The notes under the pieces: generated by a model | Told to the model about the DNA's origin: nothing | Databases searched by the model: none | What the model saw: only the letters and a program-made list of their open reading frames with translations | Position numbers and translations under genes: made by a program | NCBI GenBank assembly: GCA_963621975.1 | Contig: CAVFGI010000003.1 | Span: 41,860 to 105,859, forward strand | Reading direction: 5' to 3' | Source of the DNA: UBA9732 sp963621975 | GTDB taxonomy: Bacteria; Spirochaetota; Spirochaetia; Sphaerochaetales; Sphaerochaetaceae | Length of the DNA: 64,000 bases | Shown: positions 53,393 to 60,506 of the stretch, piece by piece | How the letters are laid out: every line of letters starts with the position of its first letter | Numbering within the stretch: the first letter of the stretch is position 1

Positions 53393-53565
53393 AAAAGGAG
53401 GAATTGTCATGGAAGCTGGTAGTAGTAGCTTATATGCAGATCCAGATCCCGTTCCGCTCGGTACAAACCTCCTTTTGTTGAGAAAAACATCTCACGAGTA
53501 TTGAGCACAATCTTTCTGCATTGGCGAATCTTCCAACTCTGACTTTTCCCAAAGCCAGGGAGGTT
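53393..53565 (+). promoter_or_regulatory. Alternative Shine-Dalgarno pairing in the mgtE leader
   Basis: AAAAGGAGG (53393-53401, leader RBS) is fully complementary to CCTCCTTTT (53468-53476). AACCTCC (53466-53472) is fully complementary to GGAGGTT (53559-53565, mgtE RBS). The two pairings share CCTCC and exclude each other. The shared segment is codons 20-23 of the leader ORF, so translation there would control which pairing forms. Confidence 0.55.
53409..53504 (+). CDS. Putative MgtL-like leader peptide of mgtE
   Basis: 31-codon ORF with a strong Shine-Dalgarno (AAAAGGAGG, 7 nt before ATG), ending at TGA 53502-53504, 65 nt before mgtE. Peptide: MEAGSSSLYADPDPVPLG, then TNLLLLRKTSHEY. The DPDPVPL run at residues 11-17 closely matches EPDPTPL in enterobacterial MgtL, where alternating acidic residues and prolines destabilise the ribosome at low magnesium and switch on mgtA. 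No other product is suggested by so short a peptide. It is too short to score as a gene by length, and its identity rests on RBS, motif and position. Confidence 0.65.
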   Translation: MEAGSSSLYADPDPVPLGTNLLLLRKTSHEY

Positions 53566-53569
53566 GCAT

Positions 53570-54946
53570 ATGGCTCAGCAAACTGCAACATTGGAAAGTA
53601 CTCTTAAAACATTGGTGGAAAATAAGAAATATTCATCGGTGAAGGATATTCTTATCACCATGAACCCATCAGATATCGCGGCAATTTTTGATGACCTTAC
53701 AGAAGAACAACTGCCTATTATGTTTAGACTTCTTCCAAAGGCTCTTGCTGCCGATTCTTTTGTTGAGATGGATCCGGAGAATCAGGAACTTCTCATTAAA
53801 GGCTTCTCTGATACAGAACTTAAGCAAGTCCTAGATGAAATGTACGTTGATGATACAGTTGACATTGTTGAGGAGATGCCTGCAAACGTTGTAAGCAGAA
53901 TTCTCAAACAAGTCACCCCTGAAAAACGTCGAGATATCAACGAGATTCTGCGTTATCCAGAAAATTCGGCCGGTTCAATCATGACTACCGAATATGTCTC
54001 TCTACGTGCCAATATGACAATTAGTGAGGCTTTCAAGCGCATTAGAGAAACTGGTGTAGACAAAGAAACTATCTACACTTGCTATGTACTCTCCTCTTTT
54101 AATCGTCTTTTAGGAACTGTCTCTGCTAAGAGTCTTATGCTTGCAAAGGACGACAGCGCCACGGTAGAAAGCGTCATGGAAACTAACCTTATTACGGTAA
54201 CAACAAAGATGGACCAAGAAGAAGTGGCCAAAATGCTATCTAAATACAACTTACTTGCCCTTCCTGTTGTAGACAGCGATAATCGAATGGTTGGTATTGT
54301 TACGTTTGACGATGCCATGGATGTTATGGTACAAGAGGCAACGGAAGATATCACCATTATGTCAGGTCAGACGCCTTACGAGAAGACTTACCTAAGAACT
54401 TCTCCTTTGGAGCTTTTCAAACACAGAATTCCATGGCTAATGATTTTAATGGTATCGGCAACTTTCACTGGCTTGATTATCACAAGCTTTGAGACAGCTT
54501 TAGCTGTTCATGTTGTCCTCACCGCTTTTATTCCTATGTTAATGGATACAGGCGGAAACTCGGGATCTCAATCTTCCGTTACTGTAATACGAGCCATCTC
54601 TCTTGGCGAAGTTGAGTTCAACGATATTTGGAAAGTAATTATGAAAGAACTTGCTACTTCATTTATGTGCGGACTTGCTCTAGCAGCTGCCTGTTTTGCA
54701 AAGATTATGCTTGTAGATGGCCTTTTATTTGGAAACGAGTCTGTAACCATTGTAGTAGCTCTTGTAGTTAGCATCACAATGTGTGTAACCGTAATAATAG
54801 CAAAGCTAATTGGCTGTACATTACCTCTCTTCGCTAAAAAGATAGGCTTTGACCCAGCTGTTATGGCTAGTCCTTTCATTACAACAATTGTTGACGCCCT
54901 ATCATTACTACTCTACTTCTCTATTGCCACAGCAATATTGTTCTAG
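53570..54946 (+). CDS. mgtE: Magnesium transporter MgtE
   Basis: Mg2+-gated magnesium channel of the inner membrane, 458 aa. An N-domain of superhelical MgtE_N repeats (residues 5-125) is followed by two CBS domains (about 130-250; GSIMTTEYVSLRA, TNLITVTTKMDQEEVAKML). A plug helix leads to five membrane helices from about 285. The pore signature is LMDTGGNSGSQSS. AGGGAGG 6 nt upstream sets the ATG at 53570. Cytosolic Mg2+ closes the channel; expression is probably set by the leader ORF upstream. Confidence 0.95.
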   Translation: MAQQTATLESTLKTLVENKKYSSVKDILITMNPSDIAAIFDDLTEEQLPIMFRLLPKALAADSFVEMDPENQELLIKGFSDTELKQVLDEMYVDDTVDIVEEMPANVVSRILKQVTPEKRRDINEILRYPENSAGSIMTTEYVSLRANMTISEAFKRIRETGVDKETIYTCYVLSSFNRLLGTVSAKSLMLAKDDSATVESVMETNLITVTTKMDQEEVAKMLSKYNLLALPVVDSDNRMVGIVTFDDAMDVMVQEATEDITIMSGQTPYEKTYLRTSPLELFKHRIPWLMILMVSATFTGLIITSFETALAVHVVLTAFIPMLMDTGGNSGSQSSVTVIRAISLGEVEFNDIWKVIMKELATSFMCGLALAAACFAKIMLVDGLLFGNESVTIVVALVVSITMCVTVIIAKLIGCTLPLFAKKIGFDPAVMASPFITTIVDALSLLLYFSIATAILF

Positions 54947-54998
54947 TGCATATAAGAAATTTGGAGTGGCAAGTACTACTTAGGAACTGTCGCAGGCA

Positions 54999-55079
54999 AT
55001 TTTCTACTAATTTTGCCTTGTTTTTTTAATTTTAGTAGAAATTTTCTACTAAAAAAATAATTTTACCTCTTTTTTAGTA
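54999..55079. repeat. Two tandem 42-bp hairpin units
   Basis: ATTTTCTACTAA occurs at 54999 and 55041, with complementary TTTTAGTAGAAAT at 55030 and TTTTTTAGTA near 55070. Same period, arm design and convergent-gene position as 36234-36314, but with core CTACT instead of CCCTG. Likely bidirectional termination between mgtE and the YczE-like gene. Confidence 0.7.
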
Positions 55080-55135
55080 CACTTTGCTTTTCTGACACAG
55101 CCTAATAGAAGAAGTCAAATCAGTGCAAAGTAAAA

Positions 55136-55840
55136 CTACTCAAAATACTTACGCCAAGGAAGGCAATCTTTGAATTCAAACTTACTTTCTAGGAATTTTG
55201 AGACCGCACCTATGAGAGAACCGTTGATTAAAGCACATATCACAGTGCCAAACTTAATTCCTTCAAAGTGTCCAAAGCCAAAAAAAGAAAAGGAAAGTAT
55301 TATACTCACTAAACAACTAGAGCAGTCATAGATAGTCTTGAATTTATTTATGTTTATTCCAATCTTCTTAGAAACTTCCTTTACAAAGAGTTCATAGACC
55401 TCAGGAGAAATGTAGGAATGGAAAAAGAGGGAAATACCAATTGCACAAAAGAACATTCCAACCAGATAAAGGACAATTCTAATTCCAACAAAGCTGGTAT
55501 CAAGAGTTTTAAGAACAAACATGCAAAAATCTAGAATAAACCCATAGAGGACTGCAGTAACAAAAGAAAAGAAGTAAGATATTTTAAATTTACGGAGTAT
55601 GATTATCATTATGACTAAAAGAACAGCTTGCAAAGTGTACTCTGCCATACCAAAAGAAAAAAAGGAATATGTTGGAGCTAGCTTTAGATAAAGCAGATAG
55701 GCCGGAGCTACCACCATTGAAACACCAAAATTTGCTTTTTCCATGCAAGCGACACCAAAGGCAACAAAAACCATACCAATTAGATATGCAAGCTCATTTG
55801 AAAAAGTTGGTTTCTTCCTTTCTGAAATAGAATTATCCAT
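55136..55840 (-). CDS. YczE/YitT-like membrane protein
   Basis: 234 aa with about five to six membrane helices. The opening segment ELAYLIGMVFVAFGVACMEKANFGVSMVVAPAYLL-type sequence (Gly-rich helix, then ANFGVSMVVAPAY) and a later YGFILDFCMFVL are typical of the YczE/YyaS/YitT group. Function of the family is unknown. Transcribed convergently to mgtE. The tRNA-Cys gene lies upstream with its own terminator. Confidence 0.75.
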   Translation of the reverse strand: MDNSISERKKPTFSNELAYLIGMVFVAFGVACMEKANFGVSMVVAPAYLLYLKLAPTYSFFSFGMAEYTLQAVLLVIMIIILRKFKISYFFSFVTAVLYGFILDFCMFVLKTLDTSFVGIRIVLYLVGMFFCAIGISLFFHSYISPEVYELFVKEVSKKIGININKFKTIYDCSSCLVSIILSFSFFGFGHFEGIKFGTVICALINGSLIGAVSKFLESKFEFKDCLPWRKYFE

Positions 55841-55920
55841 AATGCCTCCACGCTATCATGTGTGCTGCCGTACTAGCTCAAGTACGTGGTGCATCCATGT
55901 TAAACAATAAATCAAATCCC

Positions 55921-55950
55921 AAAAAAAAGCCCTCCAAAAGGAAGGCTTTT
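55921..55950 (-). terminator. Terminator of tRNA-Cys
   Basis: On the minus strand AAGCCTTCC-TTTT-GGAGGGCTT forms a 9-bp stem (one G-T pair) followed by TTTTTT, starting a few nt after the tRNA 3' end. Confidence 0.88.
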
Positions 55951-55953
55951 AAT

Positions 55954-56027
55954 AGGTGCCGACCGGATTTGAACCGGTGAACAACGGTTTTGCAGACCGC
56001 CCCCTTAGACCGCTTGGGTACAGCACC
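55954..56027 (-). tRNA. tRNA-Cys (GCA)
   Basis: 74 nt cloverleaf on the minus strand. Acceptor GGTGCTG pairs with CGGCACC (one T-G), anticodon loop CTGCAAA with anticodon GCA, T-arm ACCGG-TTCAAAT-CCGGT. The discriminator base is U73, the known identity base for cysteine. The 3' CCA is not encoded, so it must be added enzymatically. Confidence 0.95.
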
Positions 56028-56040
56028 AAATTGCTCTACT

Positions 56041-56069
56041 ACAATAACAGAAAAGAACCTGTGTTGCAA
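56041..56069 (-). promoter_or_regulatory. Promoter of tRNA-Cys
   Basis: Minus strand TTGCAA (56064-56069), 17-bp spacer, TATTGT (56041-56046), 13 nt before the tRNA 5' end. Squeezed between the stop of the GH36 gene and the tRNA. Confidence 0.45.
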
Positions 56070-56073
56070 TAGC

Positions 56074-58431
56074 TTACTTTTTTGTCTTTTCAATCCTTGC
56101 AATGTAATACAGTCTTGAACCAAAGTCTCCAAGAACCCTAACCTTACCATTGTAACCAGTTCCGCCAAACTGCGGGGAAAGATTAATGCCACCATAGGCC
56201 AAAACATCGCCAGAAACAATGTGGTGCTCATCTTCGCTCTTAAGCATGTAACTTTCATCCAATAATTTTTTAACTTTACCATCGCTTGAGAGATTCACAG
56301 GAGCAATCATGTTAATCAAGCTTCCAAAAACCTCAAGGCTAATCTTTTGAGATCTAGAAACAATCTCATAATCATAATCTGGACGTGCAAATGGAATGCG
56401 CAAAATATCATTGCTGGAATTTGGCTGATTAAGAGCCTGAAAATCAAGAACAAGCATTTCACTTAAGTCTGAATTAGCAACAACCCATCTGGTGTTTCCA
56501 CCTTCACCTTTTGGCTCTTCAAGTCTAAAGAAACGACCAAATTGAAGTAAGGCTCTGTGATTTTTATAGAACTCAATTTGAGCTTTAACAATTGACTTTT
56601 GCTGGGCATTTAATGCAGTTAAGTCCATTTCGTAGCCAAAGATTCCAAAGGCAGCAACATTAAAACGGGATTCAATGTCGCTCCTTCTTAGAGTTTGATG
56701 GTTTGGGGATGCAGATACATGTGCACCCATAGTTGCAATAGGATAGCCATAAGAAGTGCCGTTTTGAATGTAAGTTCTGCAGTAGACATCAGTATCATCG
56801 CTAGTCCAAATTTGAGGCATATAACAAAGAATGCCCAAGTCAAAACGATTCCCTCCAGAAGCGCAGCCTTCAAATAAAATGTTAGGAAATGCCTGAACTA
56901 GGCGATCAAATACCTCATAGAGACCACAGACATACCTGTGAGAGAACTCTCCCATGTTGTTAAGAGAAGCACTATAGAAATCTGAGAAGGTTCTATTCAT
57001 GTCCCATTTAACATAGTCAACAAATCCAAGGCAAAAAACCTCTGACATTGCGTCTACAATATAATCCCTTACTTCTTTTCTCGTGTAATCAAGAATATAC
57101 TGGTTTCTTCCAACGGAAGGCTCTCTACCTGGAATTGAAATACGCCAATTGGGATGTTTTTCAAACAAGAGACTTCTCTTGCTAATCATCTCAGGCTCAA
57201 CCCAAAGGCCAAACATAAGCCCCAATTTATGAATCTTGGCACTTAGTTTTGAAAGACCTCCTGGAAGTTTTCTTGCATTTACATTCCAATCTCCCAAACT
57301 TAAGGTATCGTCATCACGAGTTCCAAACCAGCCATCATCTAAAACAAAAAGCTCAACGCCAAGGTCTTTAGCACATTTAGCCAAGTCAAGAATTATGGCT
57401 TCTGTGAAGTTAAAGTAGGTGGCTTCCCAATTATTACAAAGAACAGGACGTTCTCTAAACTTCCAAAGCCCTCTTACAATGTGGTTGTTTACAAAAGAAT
57501 GGAAGTTAGCACTGGCACCATTGTTACCAAAACAAGAAAAAGTCATGACAGCTTCAGGTGTAGTAAAACTCTCGTCAGAAAAAAGCCTCCAACTAAAAGT
57601 TTCTGGATTAATCCCTGTTTGAAATCTAGTGTAGCCGTAAGGAGAGGCTTCTATGACTTCTCTGTGATTACCACTGTAAATCAGGTTAAAAGCATAACAA
57701 TCTCCGTGATTTAAACTACAATCAGTCCTTTCAAGAAAGATACAAGGATTATGAGAAGCGCTACTAACACCTGTTCTTGAACTAATCTCAAGCTTTCCTG
57801 GTCTCAATTTCTGTCTAGAAATTAAACGCTCTCTTGCCCAGGCTCCGTCAAAACTAACAACATTCCAGTTTGTGTCTGCAAAATCCATTTGAAGACTTGC
57901 TATATTCTGAATAAGCACGGAACTAGTAGTTTTATTGGTTAGAGTACAAGAACGCACTATTGTATCACAATTAAAAAATACAGTGTAATTAAGCTGAAGA
58001 ATTATAGGAATGACCTTATCTTCTAGCTGAATTTCTAAAGTTGTGGCCTCATCTTCGTTTGCATAAGACTCCGCAAAATGTTCAAACCTTGAAGGCTTTC
58101 CCTTAATAATTCTGTGAGCTTTATAAACAAAATCTAATGTCTGAAGGCCTTTGCCATATTGGACCACAACAGAGGGGCTTCTGTAGTCTCCTTTACCTGG
58201 GGTACTTGTTTCAAGGCAGGTTGTTTCAAGAAACATTAGCGGATCTTTTTCAGAATAAGCAACTCCTGTTCCAATAGCAACTTCTCTTGGTTTTATTAAA
58301 GCCTCAACATAAGCATCTTGTTTGAGTTTTCTTCCATAGTAGATGTTCTCAAGATGTCCTGTTTCAGTAACTCTAATGATGTAAGTTGTATTCTTACTAT
58401 CCAGCCTAATCATGTGCTTCTTTTCTGCCAT
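56074..58431 (-). CDS. Alpha-galactosidase, GH36
   Basis: Releases alpha-linked galactose from raffinose-family sugars or galactomannan side chains. 785 aa, full-length GH36 subgroup I, with no signal peptide, so cytoplasmic. N-terminal beta-supersandwich (1-320), then the barrel with FVLDDGWFGTRDDD, nucleophile Asp in DYVKWDMNR (about 475), EGCASGGNRFDLGI, and acid/base Asp in WTSDDTDVYCR (about 545). C-terminal beta domain. Starts 3 nt after the Nudix gene stop, so probably co-transcribed. Confidence 0.95.
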   Translation of the reverse strand: MAEKKHMIRLDSKNTTYIIRVTETGHLENIYYGRKLKQDAYVEALIKPREVAIGTGVAYSEKDPLMFLETTCLETSTPGKGDYRSPSVVVQYGKGLQTLDFVYKAHRIIKGKPSRFEHFAESYANEDEATTLEIQLEDKVIPIILQLNYTVFFNCDTIVRSCTLTNKTTSSVLIQNIASLQMDFADTNWNVVSFDGAWARERLISRQKLRPGKLEISSRTGVSSASHNPCIFLERTDCSLNHGDCYAFNLIYSGNHREVIEASPYGYTRFQTGINPETFSWRLFSDESFTTPEAVMTFSCFGNNGASANFHSFVNNHIVRGLWKFRERPVLCNNWEATYFNFTEAIILDLAKCAKDLGVELFVLDDGWFGTRDDDTLSLGDWNVNARKLPGGLSKLSAKIHKLGLMFGLWVEPEMISKRSLLFEKHPNWRISIPGREPSVGRNQYILDYTRKEVRDYIVDAMSEVFCLGFVDYVKWDMNRTFSDFYSASLNNMGEFSHRYVCGLYEVFDRLVQAFPNILFEGCASGGNRFDLGILCYMPQIWTSDDTDVYCRTYIQNGTSYGYPIATMGAHVSASPNHQTLRRSDIESRFNVAAFGIFGYEMDLTALNAQQKSIVKAQIEFYKNHRALLQFGRFFRLEEPKGEGGNTRWVVANSDLSEMLVLDFQALNQPNSSNDILRIPFARPDYDYEIVSRSQKISLEVFGSLINMIAPVNLSSDGKVKKLLDESYMLKSEDEHHIVSGDVLAYGGINLSPQFGGTGYNGKVRVLGDFGSRLYYIARIEKTKK

Positions 58432-58434
58432 AAC

Positions 58435-59070
58435 TTACTCCACAATCTTTATACCACGCTTTTTAGCCTCACGCAAAAAAAAGAAACCAGACATCACCAT
58501 AATACCATTATCCATCTCCCCCGTACCGAGCTTTTCCAAGACCTCGGAAACAGGAATTGAGATAATGTCTATTTCCTCATTTTTATCTAATTTACGCTCG
58601 TCTTCAGCATGAACTAGCTCCAAATCTTCTGCAAGAAAGAAATTGGCACTATTATTCATGAACGCTGAATTTGGACAAACAGAGCCGATAAACTTAAACG
58701 AATGAGCCACAATGCCTGTTTCTTCCTCAAGCTCTCGCAGCCCTGCCTCTCTAGGACTTTCGCCTTTCTCAACCAACCCAGCAGGAAACTCCAAGGTTAC
58801 AGAATCTGAACCATGACGAAATTGCCTTTCCATGATAAAGCGCGGCACGCCATCTGTTCCCACAAAGTATGGGACAACATTTACCCATTGCGGGGACTCA
58901 AGTTCCACAAAATCGCCTTCTCTTCCATCCTGACTTTTTCTGTGCACGCTATTTATACTAAAAATTGGAGTATCATATACTCTGTTTCTAGACGTTGTCT
59001 CCCACATAAGTCTAGCTGGGCTAGGTGCATTTTTCATGGAATGAAAGCTGAATTCCGTCACGTGATTCAT
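58435..59070 (-). CDS. Nudix hydrolase (ADP-ribose pyrophosphatase-like)
   Basis: 211 aa. The Nudix box is complete: starting GLVEKGESPREAG and continuing LRELEEETGI, matching Gx5Ex7REUxEExGU. A preceding beta strand set (NVVPYFVGTDGVPRFIMERQ) and the FPAG loop resemble ADP-ribose/NDP-sugar pyrophosphatases. AGGAG 8 nt upstream supports the ATG at 59070. Downstream of mrp by 5 nt; next gene GH36. An NDP-sugar or ADP-ribose housecleaning role is inference. Confidence 0.88.
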   Translation of the reverse strand: MNHVTEFSFHSMKNAPSPARLMWETTSRNRVYDTPIFSINSVHRKSQDGREGDFVELESPQWVNVVPYFVGTDGVPRFIMERQFRHGSDSVTLEFPAGLVEKGESPREAGLRELEEETGIVAHSFKFIGSVCPNSAFMNNSANFFLAEDLELVHAEDERKLDKNEEIDIISIPVSEVLEKLGTGEMDNGIMVMSGFFFLREAKKRGIKIVE

Positions 59071-59075
59071 GCCAA

Positions 59076-59987
59076 TTACTCCTGACTTCCTTTTGATGGA
59101 CAGTTGGCAGAACAGCTTGCACAAGAAGAGGGTGAACAGCTAGATGGCTTTGGATCATATGGGGTATGGACCACAGTAGTATTTTCTTGAAGGTAGTTTG
59201 CAATCTTCTTAAACTCTTTTGCACTCTCTGCTTCTGGATTCTCTGCAAGCCAGTCTGTACCCTCATCTTCATCCTGTTGTAGGCCAATTTCTAAAGGAAT
59301 TGCACCCAAGAAAGGAATATCCATTTCTTCGCAAAGTTTTTTTCCGCCATCTTTGCCAAAAACTTGAATATGTTTCCCACAATCAGGACATACAAGATAG
59401 CTCATATTTTCCACTAATCCGATAATATCAACATCTAACTGTCTTGAGAATGAAATACTTCTTCTGACATCCAAAATAGACACCTGCTGTGGTGTTGTAA
59501 CAATGATTGAACCAGTCATATCTGGAATAGACTGGCACACTGTAAGTTGTTCATCTCCAGTCCCTGGAGGAGAGTCAATAAGGAGGTAATCTAATGTGCC
59601 CCACTCAACATCTGCAAGAAATTGCTTAATGACGCTATTTTTCATAGGGCCTCTGAAAATAATAGCCTGTTCTGGGGATGTTACAGCAAAACTTAAACTA
59701 ATAACCTTCAAATTGGGCATTGGAGAAACAGGAAGAATAGAAGCTCCATCTTCTGTAGATTGGAGGATAGCACCCTCACAACCAAACATTTTTGGAATGT
59801 TTGGACCATGGATATCGGTATCTAAAACACCTACCTTGTATCCCATAGACAACAGTGCTCGGGCTAAGTTAACGGTCACAGTGCTCTTTCCAACACCACC
59901 TTTTCCGCTCATAACAATAATCTTGCGGTCAATCTTACTCATCCTATCATGGATTCGCAAATCTTGAAGTTCCATTTCATCTGGCAT
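59076..59987 (-). CDS. mrp: Mrp/ApbC-type iron-sulfur carrier ATPase
   Basis: P-loop ATPase of the Mrp/Nbp35 group that delivers Fe-S clusters; 303 aa. Deviant Walker A GKGGVGKSTV near residue 26, DTDIHGPNIPKMFG, and the IDSPPGTGDEQLT switch. The conserved metal-binding CPDCGK-like pair appears in YLVCPDCGKHI. The C-terminus adds a Cys-rich tail (SCSPSSCASCSANC) that could hold an extra cluster. The N-terminal DUF59 domain of long Mrp is absent. GGGAGG 5 nt upstream of ATG 59987. Confidence 0.93.
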   Translation of the reverse strand: MPDEMELQDLRIHDRMSKIDRKIIVMSGKGGVGKSTVTVNLARALLSMGYKVGVLDTDIHGPNIPKMFGCEGAILQSTEDGASILPVSPMPNLKVISLSFAVTSPEQAIIFRGPMKNSVIKQFLADVEWGTLDYLLIDSPPGTGDEQLTVCQSIPDMTGSIIVTTPQQVSILDVRRSISFSRQLDVDIIGLVENMSYLVCPDCGKHIQVFGKDGGKKLCEEMDIPFLGAIPLEIGLQQDEDEGTDWLAENPEAESAKEFKKIANYLQENTTVVHTPYDPKPSSCSPSSCASCSANCPSKGSQE

Positions 59988-60160
59988 AATCGCCTCCCAA
60001 AACAAAGATAGACCCTAAAAAGTAATTGGGCAAGTATAAAAAGTGAACAGCTCACAAGTGGCCTCTGAGCAATTCTGAGCAATGTATACTATTATTTATA
60101 TATGGATACCCACTTGATAAATTTGAACCATAAAAGCTAATATACCGGTAGCAGTTTACG

Positions 60161-60180
60161 GACAAATTTTTTTTTGTCCA
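60161..60180. other. Small hairpin in the oadG 5' region
   Basis: GGACAAA-TTTTTT-TTTGTCC, a perfect 7-bp stem 13 nt before the oadG Shine-Dalgarno. The rest of the 217-nt gap between divergent mrp and oadG is A+T-rich. I see no other firm signal there. Confidence 0.5.
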
Positions 60181-60204
60181 TGCAATACTAAAAGGGGAGT
60201 TAAT

Positions 60205-60486
60205 ATGTACTTGTTAGCACAACTACCTGCAGAACAGCTATCCACACAGATCAAGAACGGGCTTATTCTCTTGGTCCTTGGTATGGCTATCGTTTTTGTG
60301 TTTCTTACAATCCTTGTATTCTCAACAAAGTTGGTCTCCAAGATTGTTAGAAAATTTGAATCCAAAAGTCCTGCACCAGCAACAGTTGTTGCAGAGCCTG
60401 TTGCCCAGCCAGTGGCAAAAGCTGCAGCAAAGGACGCTGAAGTGGCAGCCGCCATTGCAGCTGCTGTGGCAAAGTCAAAGAATTGA
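60205..60486 (+). CDS. oadG: Sodium-pumping decarboxylase gamma subunit
   Basis: 93 aa membrane anchor of the decarboxylase sodium pump. One transmembrane helix (about residues 17-41; GLILLVLGMAIVFVFLTILV) with the OadG-type GMxxVFxFL pattern. A flexible Ala/Pro tail normally carries zinc ligands and contacts OadA. GGGGAG 6 nt upstream. First gene of oadG-oadA-oadB. Confidence 0.88.
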   Translation: MYLLAQLPAEQLSTQIKNGLILLVLGMAIVFVFLTILVFSTKLVSKIVRKFESKSPAPATVVAEPVAQPVAKAAAKDAEVAAAIAAAVAKSKN

Positions 60487-60506
60487 TTAAAGGACGGCAG
60501 AGGCAA

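Noticed and set aside
53362..53569. M-box (ykoK) magnesium riboswitch before mgtE
   Set aside because: I could not find the conserved M-box core sequences; the leader ORF explains the region better.
55878..56282. Minus-strand 134-aa reading frame
   Set aside because: It runs through the tRNA-Cys gene, its terminator and the out-of-frame end of the GH36 gene.
60102..60140. 12-codon ORF (MDTHLINLNHKS) upstream of oadG
   Set aside because: No Shine-Dalgarno and no motif; A+T-rich chance ORF, unlike the mgtE leader ORF.
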